Below, one piece after another: positions 1 through 8,345 of a stretch of DNA of 64,000 nt. Source of the DNA: G963422445 sp963422445. Lineage in GTDB: Bacteria; Pseudomonadota; Alphaproteobacteria; Thalassobaculales; Thalassobaculaceae. The translations under genes and the position numbers were made by a program. The stretch is from assembly GCA_963422445.2 (NCBI GenBank), contig OY729512.2, forward strand, positions 3,038,001 to 3,102,000. The letters are read 5' to 3'. The notes beneath the pieces were generated by a model. The model was not told where the DNA came from and did no database searches. It saw nothing but the letters and a program-made list of their open reading frames with translations. How positions within the stretch are numbered: position 1 is the stretch's first letter; each line of letters opens with the position of its first letter.

Positions 1-482
1 CTCTGCCGCTCCGCGTCGGCTTTGGGGTGGACCGGCCGCCCCGAGACAAAGCGAAACCCGGCCCTTCGGAGCATCATACGGGCACCGCTCTCCGTATAGA
101 TGACCCCGAAGGCCTCCTCGATTTTCCGTAAGATGTCCTGAACGCGCCAGCGCGTCACACCGTCCCGCTCAAGCTCGGGACCCGCCTCGATCCAGGCGCC
201 GATCTCGGCGATCTGCGCGTCCGTCAACCGGCCCTCGCTCCCGCCGCGCGGGAGATCCGCGAGGCCGTCGAAGCCCTCCGTGTTGTAGCGCAACACCCAG
301 TCGCGCAGGATTTGAAGCTCCATGCCCTGCGCCCGAGCCGCCTCCGTGCGAGACGCACCCTCCATGATCATGGCGAGCGCACGCGCGCGCGACGCTTGCT
401 TCGCGTCCCCGCAGTGCCTCGAAAGCGCGTGGAGCTCGTCCGCTGTGTGTGCCGTCCAGGTTATCGGCGTTGCCGCACTCAT
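1..482 (-). CDS. IS630-family transposase, N-terminal part
   Basis: About 160 codons of a DDE transposase that runs off the window start. It matches the complete copy at 51119-52189: an N-terminal helix-turn-helix region (residues about 10-75, with the stretch EAARAQGMELQILRDWV) followed by the beginning of the linker before the catalytic domain. None of the catalytic DDE residues are inside the visible part. The start was chosen to agree with the second copy, where a GGAGG lies 6-7 bases upstream of the second ATG. Partial only because of the window edge; no frameshift is seen. Confidence 0.85.
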   Translation of the reverse strand, partial: MSAATPITWTAHTADELHALSRHCGDAKQASRARALAMIMEGASRTEAARAQGMELQILRDWVLRYNTEGFDGLADLPRGGSEGRLTDAQIAEIGAWIEAGPELERDGVTRWRVQDILRKIEEAFGVIYTESGARMMLRRAGFRFVSGRPVHPKADAERQ

Positions 483-588
483 CGTCATCCTCCGGCGCTG
501 GTGAGTCGATCACCACAGTCTATGAAGGTCGTCCGGACCGTCACCCCAACATATTGGGATGGTGAGTCAATTTGGAGCGCGCTTGGTA
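1..588 (-). mobile_element. IS630-family element, copy 1 (cut by window start)
   Basis: The stretch is the reverse complement of the element at 51013-52234 and appears essentially identical over its whole visible length, including the terminal sequence ending at the TA dinucleotide near 587-588. Only the transposase 5' half and the left terminal region are inside the window. The element interrupts a host reading frame whose tail continues at 590-730. Confidence 0.9.
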
Positions 589-589
589 T

Positions 590-730
590 CAGAAGAACAT
601 AATAACGGAGATACCTGTAACGATCAATCCACTAGAGATGGTGGTAGACAAACCGCGGGACGGTCGCATGAACCTTGAGAACTTCGATCTGGGTCGGTTC
701 AGCGGCCATGTCAATGTCGTCCAGATGTGA
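590..730 (+). pseudogene. C-terminal fragment of an unknown gene cut by IS630
   Basis: A 46-codon open frame begins directly at the IS630 junction and ends with TGA at 728-730. The translation ends GRFSGHVNVVQM and looks protein-like, but I recognise no family. The frame has no start of its own, so it is best read as the tail of a gene whose 5' part lies beyond the IS. The neighbouring surface-glycan genes make a related function possible, but this is only context. Confidence 0.35.
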
Positions 731-846
731 GTGTCTAAATCATAATGATATCAATTAGTGACAGTGACCTGCATGCGTCCGAGACCCCAAGGGCCGAAAA
801 CCATCAAGAGCGATCACCTCCGGATCCGGAGGTGATCGCCAAGCCG

Positions 847-1167
847 ATGCGGTGCCAGTTCACCGCCGAGTATCGGCTTCGGATCGTGGAGGAGGCGGAC
901 CGATGTACGCGCCCGGGCGAGATCGGTCGCCTGCTTTGCCGCGAGGGTCTATACACCTCGCATCTTTCCGCTTGGCGCAAGGCACGACGTCGCGGTTCGC
1001 TTCAGGGTTTGGCGCCGAAAAAGCGCGGTGTCAAACCGGCCGAACCCAACCCTCTCAGTCCCAAGGTTCGCCAGCTCGAGGCGAAGGTGGCACGCCTTGA
1101 GAAAGAGCATGCCACCGCACACACGATCCTGGATGTGCAGGGAAAATATCCGGGTTGCTGGGACTGA
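847..1167 (+). CDS. IS3-family OrfA (HTH protein), relic
   Basis: Codes for about 106 residues with the HTH_8-type helix-turn-helix typical of IS3 OrfA (FTAEYRLRIVEEADR near the start) followed by a coiled-coil/leucine-zipper-like tail (RQLEAKVARLEKE). In active IS3 elements OrfA binds the ends and is fused to OrfB by -1 frameshifting. Here OrfB downstream is broken, so the pair is probably inactive. The upstream frame stays open to 745 into the IS5-like terminal repeat, so the natural start is chosen from the family. Confidence 0.6.
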   Translation: MRCQFTAEYRLRIVEEADRCTRPGEIGRLLCREGLYTSHLSAWRKARRRGSLQGLAPKKRGVKPAEPNPLSPKVRQLEAKVARLEKEHATAHTILDVQGKYPGCWD

Positions 1168-1189
1168 ACCTGAACAACGGGACGAACTG

Positions 1190-2190
1190 CTGATGGCGGC
1201 CAAGTCGCTCGCATTGCCGGTCGGCGTGGCGCCGGCGTGCCGGGGGCTGGGCGTACCGCGGGCAACCTTCTACCGCCGTCACAGGTCCGCTCCCGGGCGC
1301 CAGCAGCCCCGCCCCACGCCCGCCCGGGCCCTGTTGCGAGGGCGAACGAGAACACATCCTGGAGACGCTTTCCTCGCCGCGCTTCGTCGACCGCTCCCCG
1401 ACCGAGGTCGTCGCGACGCTTCTGGACGAAGGGCAGTCCCTTTACTCGGAACGCACGATGTACCGGATTCTGGCCGCGGCCGCACCGGTGCGCGAACGAC
1501 GAAATCAGCTCACTCACCCGAGCGACACCAAGCCCGAGTTGGTCGCGATCGCACCGAACGAAACCTGGTCGTGGGACATCACGCGCCTTCTGGGACCGAA
1601 ACGCTGGACGTACTTCTACCTGTACGTGCTGCTCGACATCTTCAGCCGATATGGGGTCGGGTGGATGGTCGCCGAACGGGAGAGCTCGACGCTGGCTGCA
1701 CGGCTCATCGAGCAAACCTGCCTCAAGCAAGGCATCGAGCCCGACACGCTGACCCTGCACTTGGATCGCGGGGCACCGATGACCAGCAAGTGCACCGCGC
1801 AGCGGCTGGCCGACCTCGGGGTGACCCGCTCGCTCAACCGTCCCCAGGTCAGTGACGACAACCCCTTCTCCGAGGCGCAGTTCAAGACCCTGAAGGACCA
1901 CCCCGGCTTCCCCGGGCGGTTCGACGACACCGCGGCTACGACCGCCTTCTACCGTTAGTTCTTCTTCTGCTACAACACCGAGCATCGACATGCCGGGATC
2001 GCAATGCTCACCCCCATGATGCCCACTACGGTCGCGCCAACCGAGCCTTGGAGAAACGCGAACGGACCCTTCGCCTCGCCTGGAGCCAGCACCCGGAGCG
2101 ATTCGTCCACGGGACGCCAAAGCCACAGCCTCTCCCCAAAGAGGTCGGGATCAACTCGCCGGCCGTGACCACACACCACGGTCGGCTCAG
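1190..2190 (+). pseudogene. IS3-family OrfB integrase, frameshifted
   Basis: Three frames together give an rve-type integrase. Residues resembling the HTH_21 region lie around 1190-1330. The catalytic core is read from 1458 (WSWDITRLLGP, first Asp; HLDRGAPMTSK, second Asp; DNPFSEAQFKTLK, third acidic residue Glu). The C-terminal AxARD-like tail is in yet another frame after the stop at about 1956. At least two frameshifts (about 1330 and 1950) separate these parts, so no functional enzyme is expected. The sequence is closest to the IS2/IS51-type subgroups of IS3. Confidence 0.7.
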
Positions 2191-2227
2191 TAAATCTGAA
2201 CCGCCGCTGTCTCAATGGCGTTGACAG

Positions 2228-2395
2228 GTTCCGGCGCTGGATGGTTGAGCGCACCTTCGGATGGCTGCGCCGCTGCCGGCGCCTCCCCAAAGACTTCGAG
2301 CGATCCATCGCCAGCTCCCTCGCCTGGCTCCTGCTGGCTCTGATCCGTGTTCTCATGCGCCGCCTCGGACGTATGCAAGTCACTGTCACTAATTG
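2228..2395 (+). pseudogene. IS5-family transposase C-terminal remnant
   Basis: About 55 codons match the C-terminus of IS5-group transposases: RRWMVERTFGWLRRCRRL contains the catalytic Glu region, followed by KDFERSIASSLAWLL. Everything upstream of this part is missing and replaced by IS3 sequence. It adjoins the right inverted repeat ending at 2419, so it identifies the host element of the nested relic. Confidence 0.65.
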
Positions 2396-2415
2396 ATATC
2401 ATTATGATTTAGATA

Positions 2416-2636
2416 CTCAATTCGTGATTCGTAGGCATATCCTGATGGAGGCTACGGTCATCAACGGCGGGCACCAGAAAAGCGGGCCTCTTCTGCGACG
2501 TTTGATCGAGATGGCCATCAGCGGCCTCGACAGCCACCTCAGGCGGTTCAAGCCATGAAACTTGCCGCCCTCCGCGCCATGTAGCGTGGTCTGGTTACAG
2601 ACTTGATCGAGTTATGCCTACGAATTGCAAATTGAG
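2416..2636. repeat. Short segment bounded by 24-bp imperfect inverted repeats
   Basis: 2416-2439 and 2613-2636 are inverted repeats (shared core ATTCGTAGGCATA). The left arm overlaps the outer end of the neighbouring IS5-like relic. The 220-bp unit has a 45-codon open stretch without recognisable homology. It could be a MITE-like remnant or a deletion derivative of another IS. No gene is supported between 2420 and 2686. Confidence 0.4.
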
Positions 2637-2686
2637 CTAAAACAAATGACGACGCCATAGTGGAACCACATCCGTGGGAATTGCTG

Positions 2687-4093
2687 TCATTTCCTGGTCC
2701 CTATGGTCAGCATGGCGCAAGCCAGAGACCACAGAAAGCTCGCGTCGTTGCGGCGCGGCAGCCAGAGAGAACGCCAGGACCAGCCGGTGGTGCGGTGCAG
2801 CATGACAGCAAGAAAAAGGCCCCGAGCAAACAGCCCCGCGGTTATCGCCCAGGCTACGCTGCGGATGCCAAGCGTCGGATACAATGCCAGGGAAGCGGTG
2901 ATGTTGACGGTCAGGCTTAGCCACAATGCCGAGGACCCGATTCCGGGACGGCCGCTGCCGGTAAACCAGGACATCAATACGTTCGATGCGGCATAGGCGA
3001 CAATGCCTGGCGCCATGATCCACAACAGCGGCACCACGGGCACGAATGCCTCGGAGAGCAGTATGCGCACCACCGGCTCGCAGATGGCGAGGAACGCCGC
3101 GACTGTGCCTGCGGTGGTCAGGCAGACCAGACGCAGGGATCGCCCGATCGTCTCCATCGATTTCGCCGGGTTCTTCGCCACGCGCGGAAACAGCACCGGC
3201 GCCACTGCGCTCATCAGATAGCCGAGGCGCAGCATGATCGTGCTGGCCGCCGCGAACAAGCCGATATCAGCACGCCCGGCCAACATACCCAGAACGAAGA
3301 CTCCGACGCGCGGTTCGACATCGTTTCCGACCTGAGCGATATGGTAGCGCAGGCCGTAGCCGACGATGTAGCGAAGCTCCATGGCGGACGGCAGTTCGAG
3401 TCGCAGGCCGCACTTGTTGCGCAGATCCCGAATGCAGCACACCAATTTCACGACATAGCCCGCAATTAGCGCGAGAAGAGCGCCGTTTACTCCCGCGTCG
3501 AGCGTCCACACCAGCACCAGTATCCCCGACACTATGGTGACGGATTGAAGTAGCAGAAATACCGCCAGCGGCGCGAAGCGTCTGAGCCCGGCGAGCTGCA
3601 GCTCCGCCACGCTGGAGACGGCGATGAGTGGCACAAGCCACAAGGCCAGTTGGAACGAAGCAGGATCCGCCTTGCGAAAGAGCGCCACGCCGCCATGGAT
3701 GAGCGGCAGTGCCACGATCGCGGCCACTACGCTGCCGGCCAAGCAGACGCCGACCGCCCCGCACAGGCATCTTGATAGGCCGATCCGTCCCGACACAGTG
3801 TAATACTGAGCACCGTTGGCGACGCTGATCGGAAACAGCACGCCGAGCAGGCTGCCGAATGCGACGCAGACCGCATATTCACCGCGCCCGGCAGGCAGGA
3901 GAAGATAGGCTAGCAGGCTCTGGCCGAGGATGCCGATCCCGTATACCCCGATCCGGGTGCCGAACACCTGGGCCACCTCGCGCGCCGCAGAGCCGGTGCC
4001 ACCGCCGGGCAATGGCGTATCGGACGGAGCTATGCTGCCGCGCTCTTCCGGTGGTGCGGCTTCAGGATTGGTAGGATCGGTCTTCGCGTTCAT
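2687..4093 (-). CDS. Wzx-like polysaccharide flippase (MATE/MVF clan)
   Basis: A 468-residue polytopic inner-membrane protein with roughly 12-14 hydrophobic segments, starting after a 40-residue hydrophilic, Pro-rich N-terminus. The overall pattern (first segment at GIGILGQSLLAYLLLP, AGRGEYAV motif, and later ATLGIRSVAWAITAG-type repeat regions) fits lipid-linked oligosaccharide flippases of the Wzx/MurJ superfamily, which move undecaprenyl-linked glycans across the inner membrane. It lies downstream of a small EamA/SMR-like transporter and a broken unknown gene on the same strand, suggesting a cell-surface glycan locus. The nearby ISs have removed whatever lay upstream, so the partner glycosyltransferases are not visible. 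Confidence 0.75.
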   Translation of the reverse strand: MNAKTDPTNPEAAPPEERGSIAPSDTPLPGGGTGSAAREVAQVFGTRIGVYGIGILGQSLLAYLLLPAGRGEYAVCVAFGSLLGVLFPISVANGAQYYTVSGRIGLSRCLCGAVGVCLAGSVVAAIVALPLIHGGVALFRKADPASFQLALWLVPLIAVSSVAELQLAGLRRFAPLAVFLLLQSVTIVSGILVLVWTLDAGVNGALLALIAGYVVKLVCCIRDLRNKCGLRLELPSAMELRYIVGYGLRYHIAQVGNDVEPRVGVFVLGMLAGRADIGLFAAASTIMLRLGYLMSAVAPVLFPRVAKNPAKSMETIGRSLRLVCLTTAGTVAAFLAICEPVVRILLSEAFVPVVPLLWIMAPGIVAYAASNVLMSWFTGSGRPGIGSSALWLSLTVNITASLALYPTLGIRSVAWAITAGLFARGLFLAVMLHRTTGWSWRSLWLPRRNDASFLWSLACAMLTIGTRK

Positions 4094-4338
4094 GCTGCCA
4101 ACATCGGGCGGTAAGCGCGCATTCCTGACATCTTCCTTGACGACGGGCTTTCCCTGGCAACCGCCGGTTCCGGTATCTCGTGCCCGGAGCGCACGCTGGA
4201 TACAGCGCTGCTCATGCGGAACGATATTGGCGAGGCAGCGCCCGACGGAATGCCGTCGGCGAATTCGCTGTCGCCATCGAGCCGCAGCGCCGGGAACCGA
4301 TCGATCCCGAATCGTCTCATGGTGTCAAATGCGGTCAT
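4090..4338 (-). CDS. Short hypothetical protein or gene remnant
   Basis: An 82-codon frame overlapping the flippase start by 4 bases and lying 12 bases after the transporter gene stop. I recognise no domain. Codon order and spacing fit an operon member, but the composition (Ser/Pro/Arg-rich second half) is atypical, so it may be the beginning of a decayed gene rather than an active one. Confidence 0.35.
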   Translation of the reverse strand: MTAFDTMRRFGIDRFPALRLDGDSEFADGIPSGAASPISFRMSSAVSSVRSGHEIPEPAVARESPSSRKMSGMRAYRPMLAA

Positions 4339-4350
4339 ACGCGGGGCTTG

Positions 4351-4725
4351 CTACCTCGCAACCGCGTCTTGCGCGGCGACCGTGATGCAAACGCCGATGA
4401 CGATGGCGCAGACGCCGATCCAGTATACGAGATTCAGCCGTTCGCCGAAGAACGCCGCGCCGATTGCCGGAACGATGACGAAGGTCAGGGCGATGAAGGG
4501 CATTGCCCTGACGAGCGGCACGCGCGACAGTACGAATACCCACAGCAACGTCGCCGCGCCGTACACGCACAAGGCGGCCCAGAAATGCGGGCTGCCGAGC
4601 AGCGAGCCGAGAAACCGGGAGAGTGAATGCGCGGCTATCCCATCCGCGGTCTTCCTGAACAGTATCTGCCCCGCGGACAGCAGCACGGGCGTCAGAACCA
4701 GATACAAATAGTCGACGGGCTTCAT
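4351..4725 (-). CDS. Small EamA/SMR-like transporter (ArnE-like)
   Basis: A 124-residue protein with four predicted transmembrane helices (about residues 4-20, 43-65, 72-92 and 98-118). The ending FFGERLNLVYWIGVCAIVIGV is typical of half-size EamA/SMR proteins such as ArnE, subunits that flip lipid-linked aminosugars, and of other small drug/metabolite carriers. It probably works as a dimer in the inner membrane. Its place directly before the flippase supports a role in surface glycan export, although the substrate cannot be told from sequence. Confidence 0.65.
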   Translation of the reverse strand: MKPVDYLYLVLTPVLLSAGQILFRKTADGIAAHSLSRFLGSLLGSPHFWAALCVYGAATLLWVFVLSRVPLVRAMPFIALTFVIVPAIGAAFFGERLNLVYWIGVCAIVIGVCITVAAQDAVAR

Positions 4726-4757
4726 GGCACCTCACGCTGCGGTTCGGTCACGTGTCC

Positions 4758-5206
4758 TCAATCAAGGTTGAATTCGCTCATCCACAGATCGTCCTGATCG
4801 CGTATGAACTGGCCGGTGCGGATGCGGACGATAGGATAGTCGGGAAGGTTGCGCGCCGCAACGCACAACCCGCCTAGACGCAGGATATGCCCGCCGAAGG
4901 AGAAGTTGAGATTGTCCGACCCCGTATTGCCGTCGGCAGTCGGGGAGATGGCCTTGTCAGTCGGGAAAACGTGCAGGAAGACACGGCCTTCGAGATCATC
5001 GTCGCGGCAGTCTTTCCTGACGTAAATCAGCCTGTTCTCGTTCTCGTCCTGATACAGGTCGAAGTTGGAGCGGGCGACGAGCCGGGCGTTCTTCAAGACC
5101 GATTGCAGAACCGTCTCCGCATCCAGAAATTGCATATTGTCGTTGGAATCCTTGCTACTTTTGAATATGATGCCGTTCTCTAGAATTGTCTCCACCTTCA
5201 TGTTAG
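4758..5206 (-). pseudogene. Unknown gene, 3' part (split by IS5 copy 1)
   Basis: About 148 codons ending at 4758 after MSEFNLD. Removing the IS5 element and one TTAG repeat joins this part in frame to 6387-6538, giving LLPNMKVETILENG across the junction. The C-terminal part has FLHVFPTD and YPIVRIRTGQFIRD, stretches I loosely associate with the soluble C-terminal region of some bacterial GT39/ArnT-like mannosyl or arabinosyl transferases; this is a weak recollection, not an assignment. No membrane segment is visible in the surviving pieces. Confidence 0.6.
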
Positions 5207-6386
5207 GGAAAGTCTGAACAACCCCGGTTTTTTCGTGTATACGGGTGTCGTGGCCCGTGGATGAAACGCCAGAGCCCATCGGGGACGTGTTGTCGTGCCA
5301 GGAAATGGGGATTTTGATGCCCGAGTCGACCGTCCCCGCCGCCTTGCGGCGGCTGCGGACGGATTGACCCCACGTCAGACGGTGACGTCGCGCCCCGCGA
5401 TGAGCAGATTGGTGGACCCGAGCAGCACGGCGATGCGTTGCGTGGTCTTCGCCAGCCCCCGATAGCGCACCTTCGCGTAGCCGAAGTGGCGCTTCACATA
5501 CAGGAACGGATGCTCCACCTTGGCCCGAACCGACGCCTTGCGCCTCTCCGCCGCCGCCGGGCCCGCCTTGTCCAGCCCCCGGCGCTTGCCGGGCTTCATC
5601 GCCACCTCCCAGTCCACGTCCGTGTCCCGGTTCTCCGCGCGCTTGTCCACCCCTGGTCGCCCGCGTCACCCCACACCTGCTCCTCGCCCCCGTGCAACAG
5701 CGCGTGCGCGGTCGCCACATCCGAGACAGTCGCCGGCGTCGTCTCCACGCTGTGCGTCAAGCCCGACTGCGCATCCACCCCGATATGCGCCTTCATCCCG
5801 AAATGCCACTGATTGCCCTTCTTCGTCTGATGCATCTCCGGGTCCCGCTCGCCCTTGCGGTTCTTCGTCGACGACGGCGCGGCAATGAGACTCGCGTCCA
5901 CGATCGTCCCCTTGCTCAAGCGGTGTCCGAGAGAGGCCAGATGCGTGTTGATCTCCTCGAACAGCGTCTCGCCCAGACCGTGCGTCTCCAGCAAGTGGCG
6001 GAAATGCAGGATCGTCGTCTCGTCAGGCAGCGCACCCGAGAGGCGCAGCCCCACAAACCGCCGTACCGACTCCACCGCGTAGAGCAGGTCCTCCATCCCA
6101 GGGTCGCTCAGAGTGTAGAACAGCTGCAACGCAGTGCACCCGCAGCATCACGCTCAGCGGATAGGGCCGCCGACCGCGCACGGTCTTCGGGTCGAACGGC
6201 GCGATGCGCGCCTCCGGACGCTCCCAGGGAACCAGCCCGTCCATCGTCTCGAGAAACGCCTCGCGCCGCGTCCGACGCGTCTCCAAGTCGTGCTCCAGCT
6301 CCGCAAACGTCGCTTGCTCCAGGGCTCGCACTCCACTCCGTCACCAATAAACCAATTGTGCCAAAACCAACTTGTTCAGACAATCC
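5207..6386 (-). mobile_element. IS5-family (IS5 group) element, copy 1
   Basis: A 1180-bp element with terminal repeats containing GTCTGAACAA, flanked by the 4-bp target duplication TTAG (5203-5206 and 6387-6390). It is the same family as 15949-17129 and 40253-41436. Insertion split the unknown gene whose parts lie at 4758-5206 and 6387-6686. Confidence 0.9.
5375..6331 (-). pseudogene. IS5 transposase, two frameshifts
   Basis: Three overlapping frames (6023-6331, 5596-6129, 5375-5650) cover the whole 318-residue transposase seen intact at 16004-16960. The first break is an extra T in GCGTTGCAG near 6130, shared with copy 3. The second is one missing G near 5655 in the run before VDKRAENRD. 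Catalytic regions (VDASLIAAPSS, WGDAG and VEHPFLYVKRHFG) are still recognisable. Not expected to make active enzyme. Confidence 0.85.
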
Positions 6387-6686
6387 TTAGGTAATAATGC
6401 GGCAAGCTCCGAGGGACCGTATTCGTAAGGTGAGGTTTCCATCTCGTGGAACCAGACGAAATATGCATCGATCCGGTCGGTCCAGTAGCTAATCCAGTGG
6501 CACACATCGTCCGGGCGCGGCTGGACGAATGGCAACACGTGAATCTTGTCTCCCGTGACAGTAAAGTACAGCGTGTTGGTGCGATTGGTTCAAATTTGGC
6601 CATTGTGCAGGTGAGATTTGACATAGTAGACGGTGTCGGAATCGACCTATCGTTGACGTGTAGCGGTATCCTTTGTCTATCCAACC
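6387..6686 (-). pseudogene. Unknown gene, middle part (between IS5 copy 1 and IS copy A)
   Basis: Continues the gene at 4758-5206. The frame from 6602 downwards reads TLYFTVTGDKIHVLPFVQ and then the region with HWISYWTDRIDAYFVWFHE. A TGA stop at about 6600 and a frame change near 6640 interrupt it upstream. After removing IS copy A (one AACC repeat), the sequence continues to 8183-8258 with NGWIDKGYRYTSTIG. The gene was thus hit by two transpositions and at least two small mutations. Function unknown. Confidence 0.5.
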
Positions 6687-8178
6687 GAGCTTCTTGCAAA
6701 ATTGCCGGCCCGACCGGTTTTTTGCCTTGTCGAGGCTGATTTTGTTGTCGAGGGCCTGGGTTTCGGGGGCACCCCGTGGTATGTTGTGTTTCCACAATAA
6801 CAAGATACCGAGGAGGTGACCCCGATGACCCTTGGCTCGACCCTATCCGATCTCTGGCACCGATTTCAAAGGGACCTTTTCCCTGCGTTGGCCGAGGCGG
6901 TCGGTCCTCTCCTGGAGACGCACAAGCGCTTCGTGACAGCTCTCGATCTCGTCAAGGTGGAGGGCTTCGTCGATGAGGTGTGGACCGGTCCGGGTCGGCC
7001 CCGGGAGGATCGCCGGGCGCTGGCCCGTGGCGTCATCGCCAAGGCGGTGTGGGGTCTGCCGACGACCCGCCACCTGATCGACAGGCTCAAGGTGGACCCG
7101 ACGTTGCGCCGGCTGTGCGGCTGGTCGCGTGTCTCGGAGATCCCGAGTGAAGCGACGTTTTCGCGGGCGTTCGCCGAATTTTCGCAGTCCCGTCTTCCGG
7201 AGAGGATGCACGCGGCTCTGGTTGCAGAGACACTGGGCGACGCGCTCATCGGCCACGTGTCGAGGGACTCGACGGCCATCGAGGCCCGGGAGACGCCGGC
7301 CCCGACGCCGAAGGCCAGGACGCCGAACCGCAAGCGCGGCCGGCCCCGCAAGGGCGAGGAGAGGACGAAGGAGCCTGGGCGTCTCGAACGGCAAGCGAAC
7401 GGGATGGATCTCGATGAGAGGCTCGACGCGCTGCCGAAGGTCTGCGATCACGGGGCAAAGAAGACTGCCAAGGGGGTCCTGGAGGCCTGGCGCGGTGACA
7501 AGCTGCCTATCGACACAGCAGACTGCGGGGTGCCGCTGAGGACCGTTCTCACCTCGGCATCCGTCCATGACAGCCAGGTCGCGATCCCGCTGGCGATGAT
7601 GACCGCCGGGCGTGTGACCAATCTCTACGATCTCATGGACGCGGCCTATGATGCCAGAGAGATCTACCAGATGAGCGAACGGCTTGGCCATGTGCCGATC
7701 ATCGCTGTCAATCCGCGCCGGGACAAGGACCTCAAGGAGGAGCGAGACCGGGAGGCCCGGGCCCGGCGTGCAATAGGCCATGTCGATCCCGAGAACGTGC
7801 GGATCCGGTCCGGTGTCGAGAGGACCAACGCCCGCCTCAAGGATGAGTTTGGCGGGCGCCATGTCCGCGTCCGTGGATATTCCAAGGTCGCCTGCCATCT
7901 CATGTTCGGCATCCTGGCCCTGGCGGCTGACCAGTTGATACGTCTCGCCGCCCCATAGCGCGGCTCCGACAACGCATACCGACCCTTCGCGGCCCTCTCG
8001 AAGAGAGTGGCCCGGAGAGGCGTGTCCCGATGTCCACAAAGGTCCCTGTTTGGTCTCATCATCTCTGATGAGACACCGCGAATCCATGGAGTCCGACCTC
8101 CAGGTGCAGAGGTGACCGGAAGCAACCGACCGATCCGGGCTCACCGGACCCTGGGGACAGGAATTTTGCAAGAGGTTC
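6687..8178 (+). mobile_element. DDE-type IS (about 1.5 kb), copy A
   Basis: A 1492-bp element with inverted ends (GAGCTTCTTGCAAAATTGC on the left, the reverse complement of AATTTTGCAAGAGGTTC on the right). The 4-bp target duplication AACC lies at 6683-6686 and 8179-8182. Three further copies exist at 9555-11018, 23876-26551 and 46725-48222. About 220 bp of non-coding sequence separate the transposase stop from the right end. Subfamily (IS5/IS1182-like) not resolved. Confidence 0.9.
6825..7958 (+). CDS. DDE transposase (DDE_Tnp_1 type), copy A
   Basis: A 377-residue transposase. The N-terminal third matches DUF772-like regions of IS5/IS1182 transposases (LPTTRHLIDRLKVDPTLRRL). The catalytic residues are probably Asp in SRDSTAIEA, Asp in LYDLMDAAYDA and Glu in GVERTNARLKDEF. 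The start is the ATG at 6825, 8 bases after GAGGAGG; a GTG nine bases earlier is less well spaced. Compared with the other copies it lacks two residues (VRIRSG instead of VRFRIRSG). This is the only one of the four copies with both an open frame and all three presumed catalytic residues, so it is the best candidate for an active enzyme. Confidence 0.85.
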   Translation: MTLGSTLSDLWHRFQRDLFPALAEAVGPLLETHKRFVTALDLVKVEGFVDEVWTGPGRPREDRRALARGVIAKAVWGLPTTRHLIDRLKVDPTLRRLCGWSRVSEIPSEATFSRAFAEFSQSRLPERMHAALVAETLGDALIGHVSRDSTAIEARETPAPTPKARTPNRKRGRPRKGEERTKEPGRLERQANGMDLDERLDALPKVCDHGAKKTAKGVLEAWRGDKLPIDTADCGVPLRTVLTSASVHDSQVAIPLAMMTAGRVTNLYDLMDAAYDAREIYQMSERLGHVPIIAVNPRRDKDLKEERDREARARRAIGHVDPENVRIRSGVERTNARLKDEFGGRHVRVRGYSKVACHLMFGILALAADQLIRLAAP

Positions 8179-8345
8179 AACCGTTTATATTTTTTGACAA
8201 GAATTCATGTCGAAAAACTCTTGTTGTGGACTCGTTGTTTACAACGTGGAATCACCGTGACGGTAGGACACTTGGACATGGGTGTGGTTCTGATATGGCG
8301 TCGTCATTTGTCTTTCTTTGATAGTTTCGTAATAGGTGTATTTTA

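Larger units (their letters stand above)
728..2419. mobile_element. IS5-like relic carrying an IS3-family insertion
   Basis: Imperfect inverted repeats of more than 50 bp bound this segment (728-785 and 2362-2419; core ATCAATTAGTGACAGTGAC on the left). At the right end, 2228-2395 encodes the C-terminus of an IS5-type transposase. The interior, however, is an IS3-family orfA/orfB pair. The simplest reading is an IS5-group element that lost most of its transposase when an IS3 element entered it, followed by decay of both. Confidence 0.7.

Noticed and set aside
4758..5720. A 320-codon frame as one gene
   Set aside because: The first 170 codons are antisense or out-of-frame IS5 sequence; the true gene portion starts at the IS border 5206.
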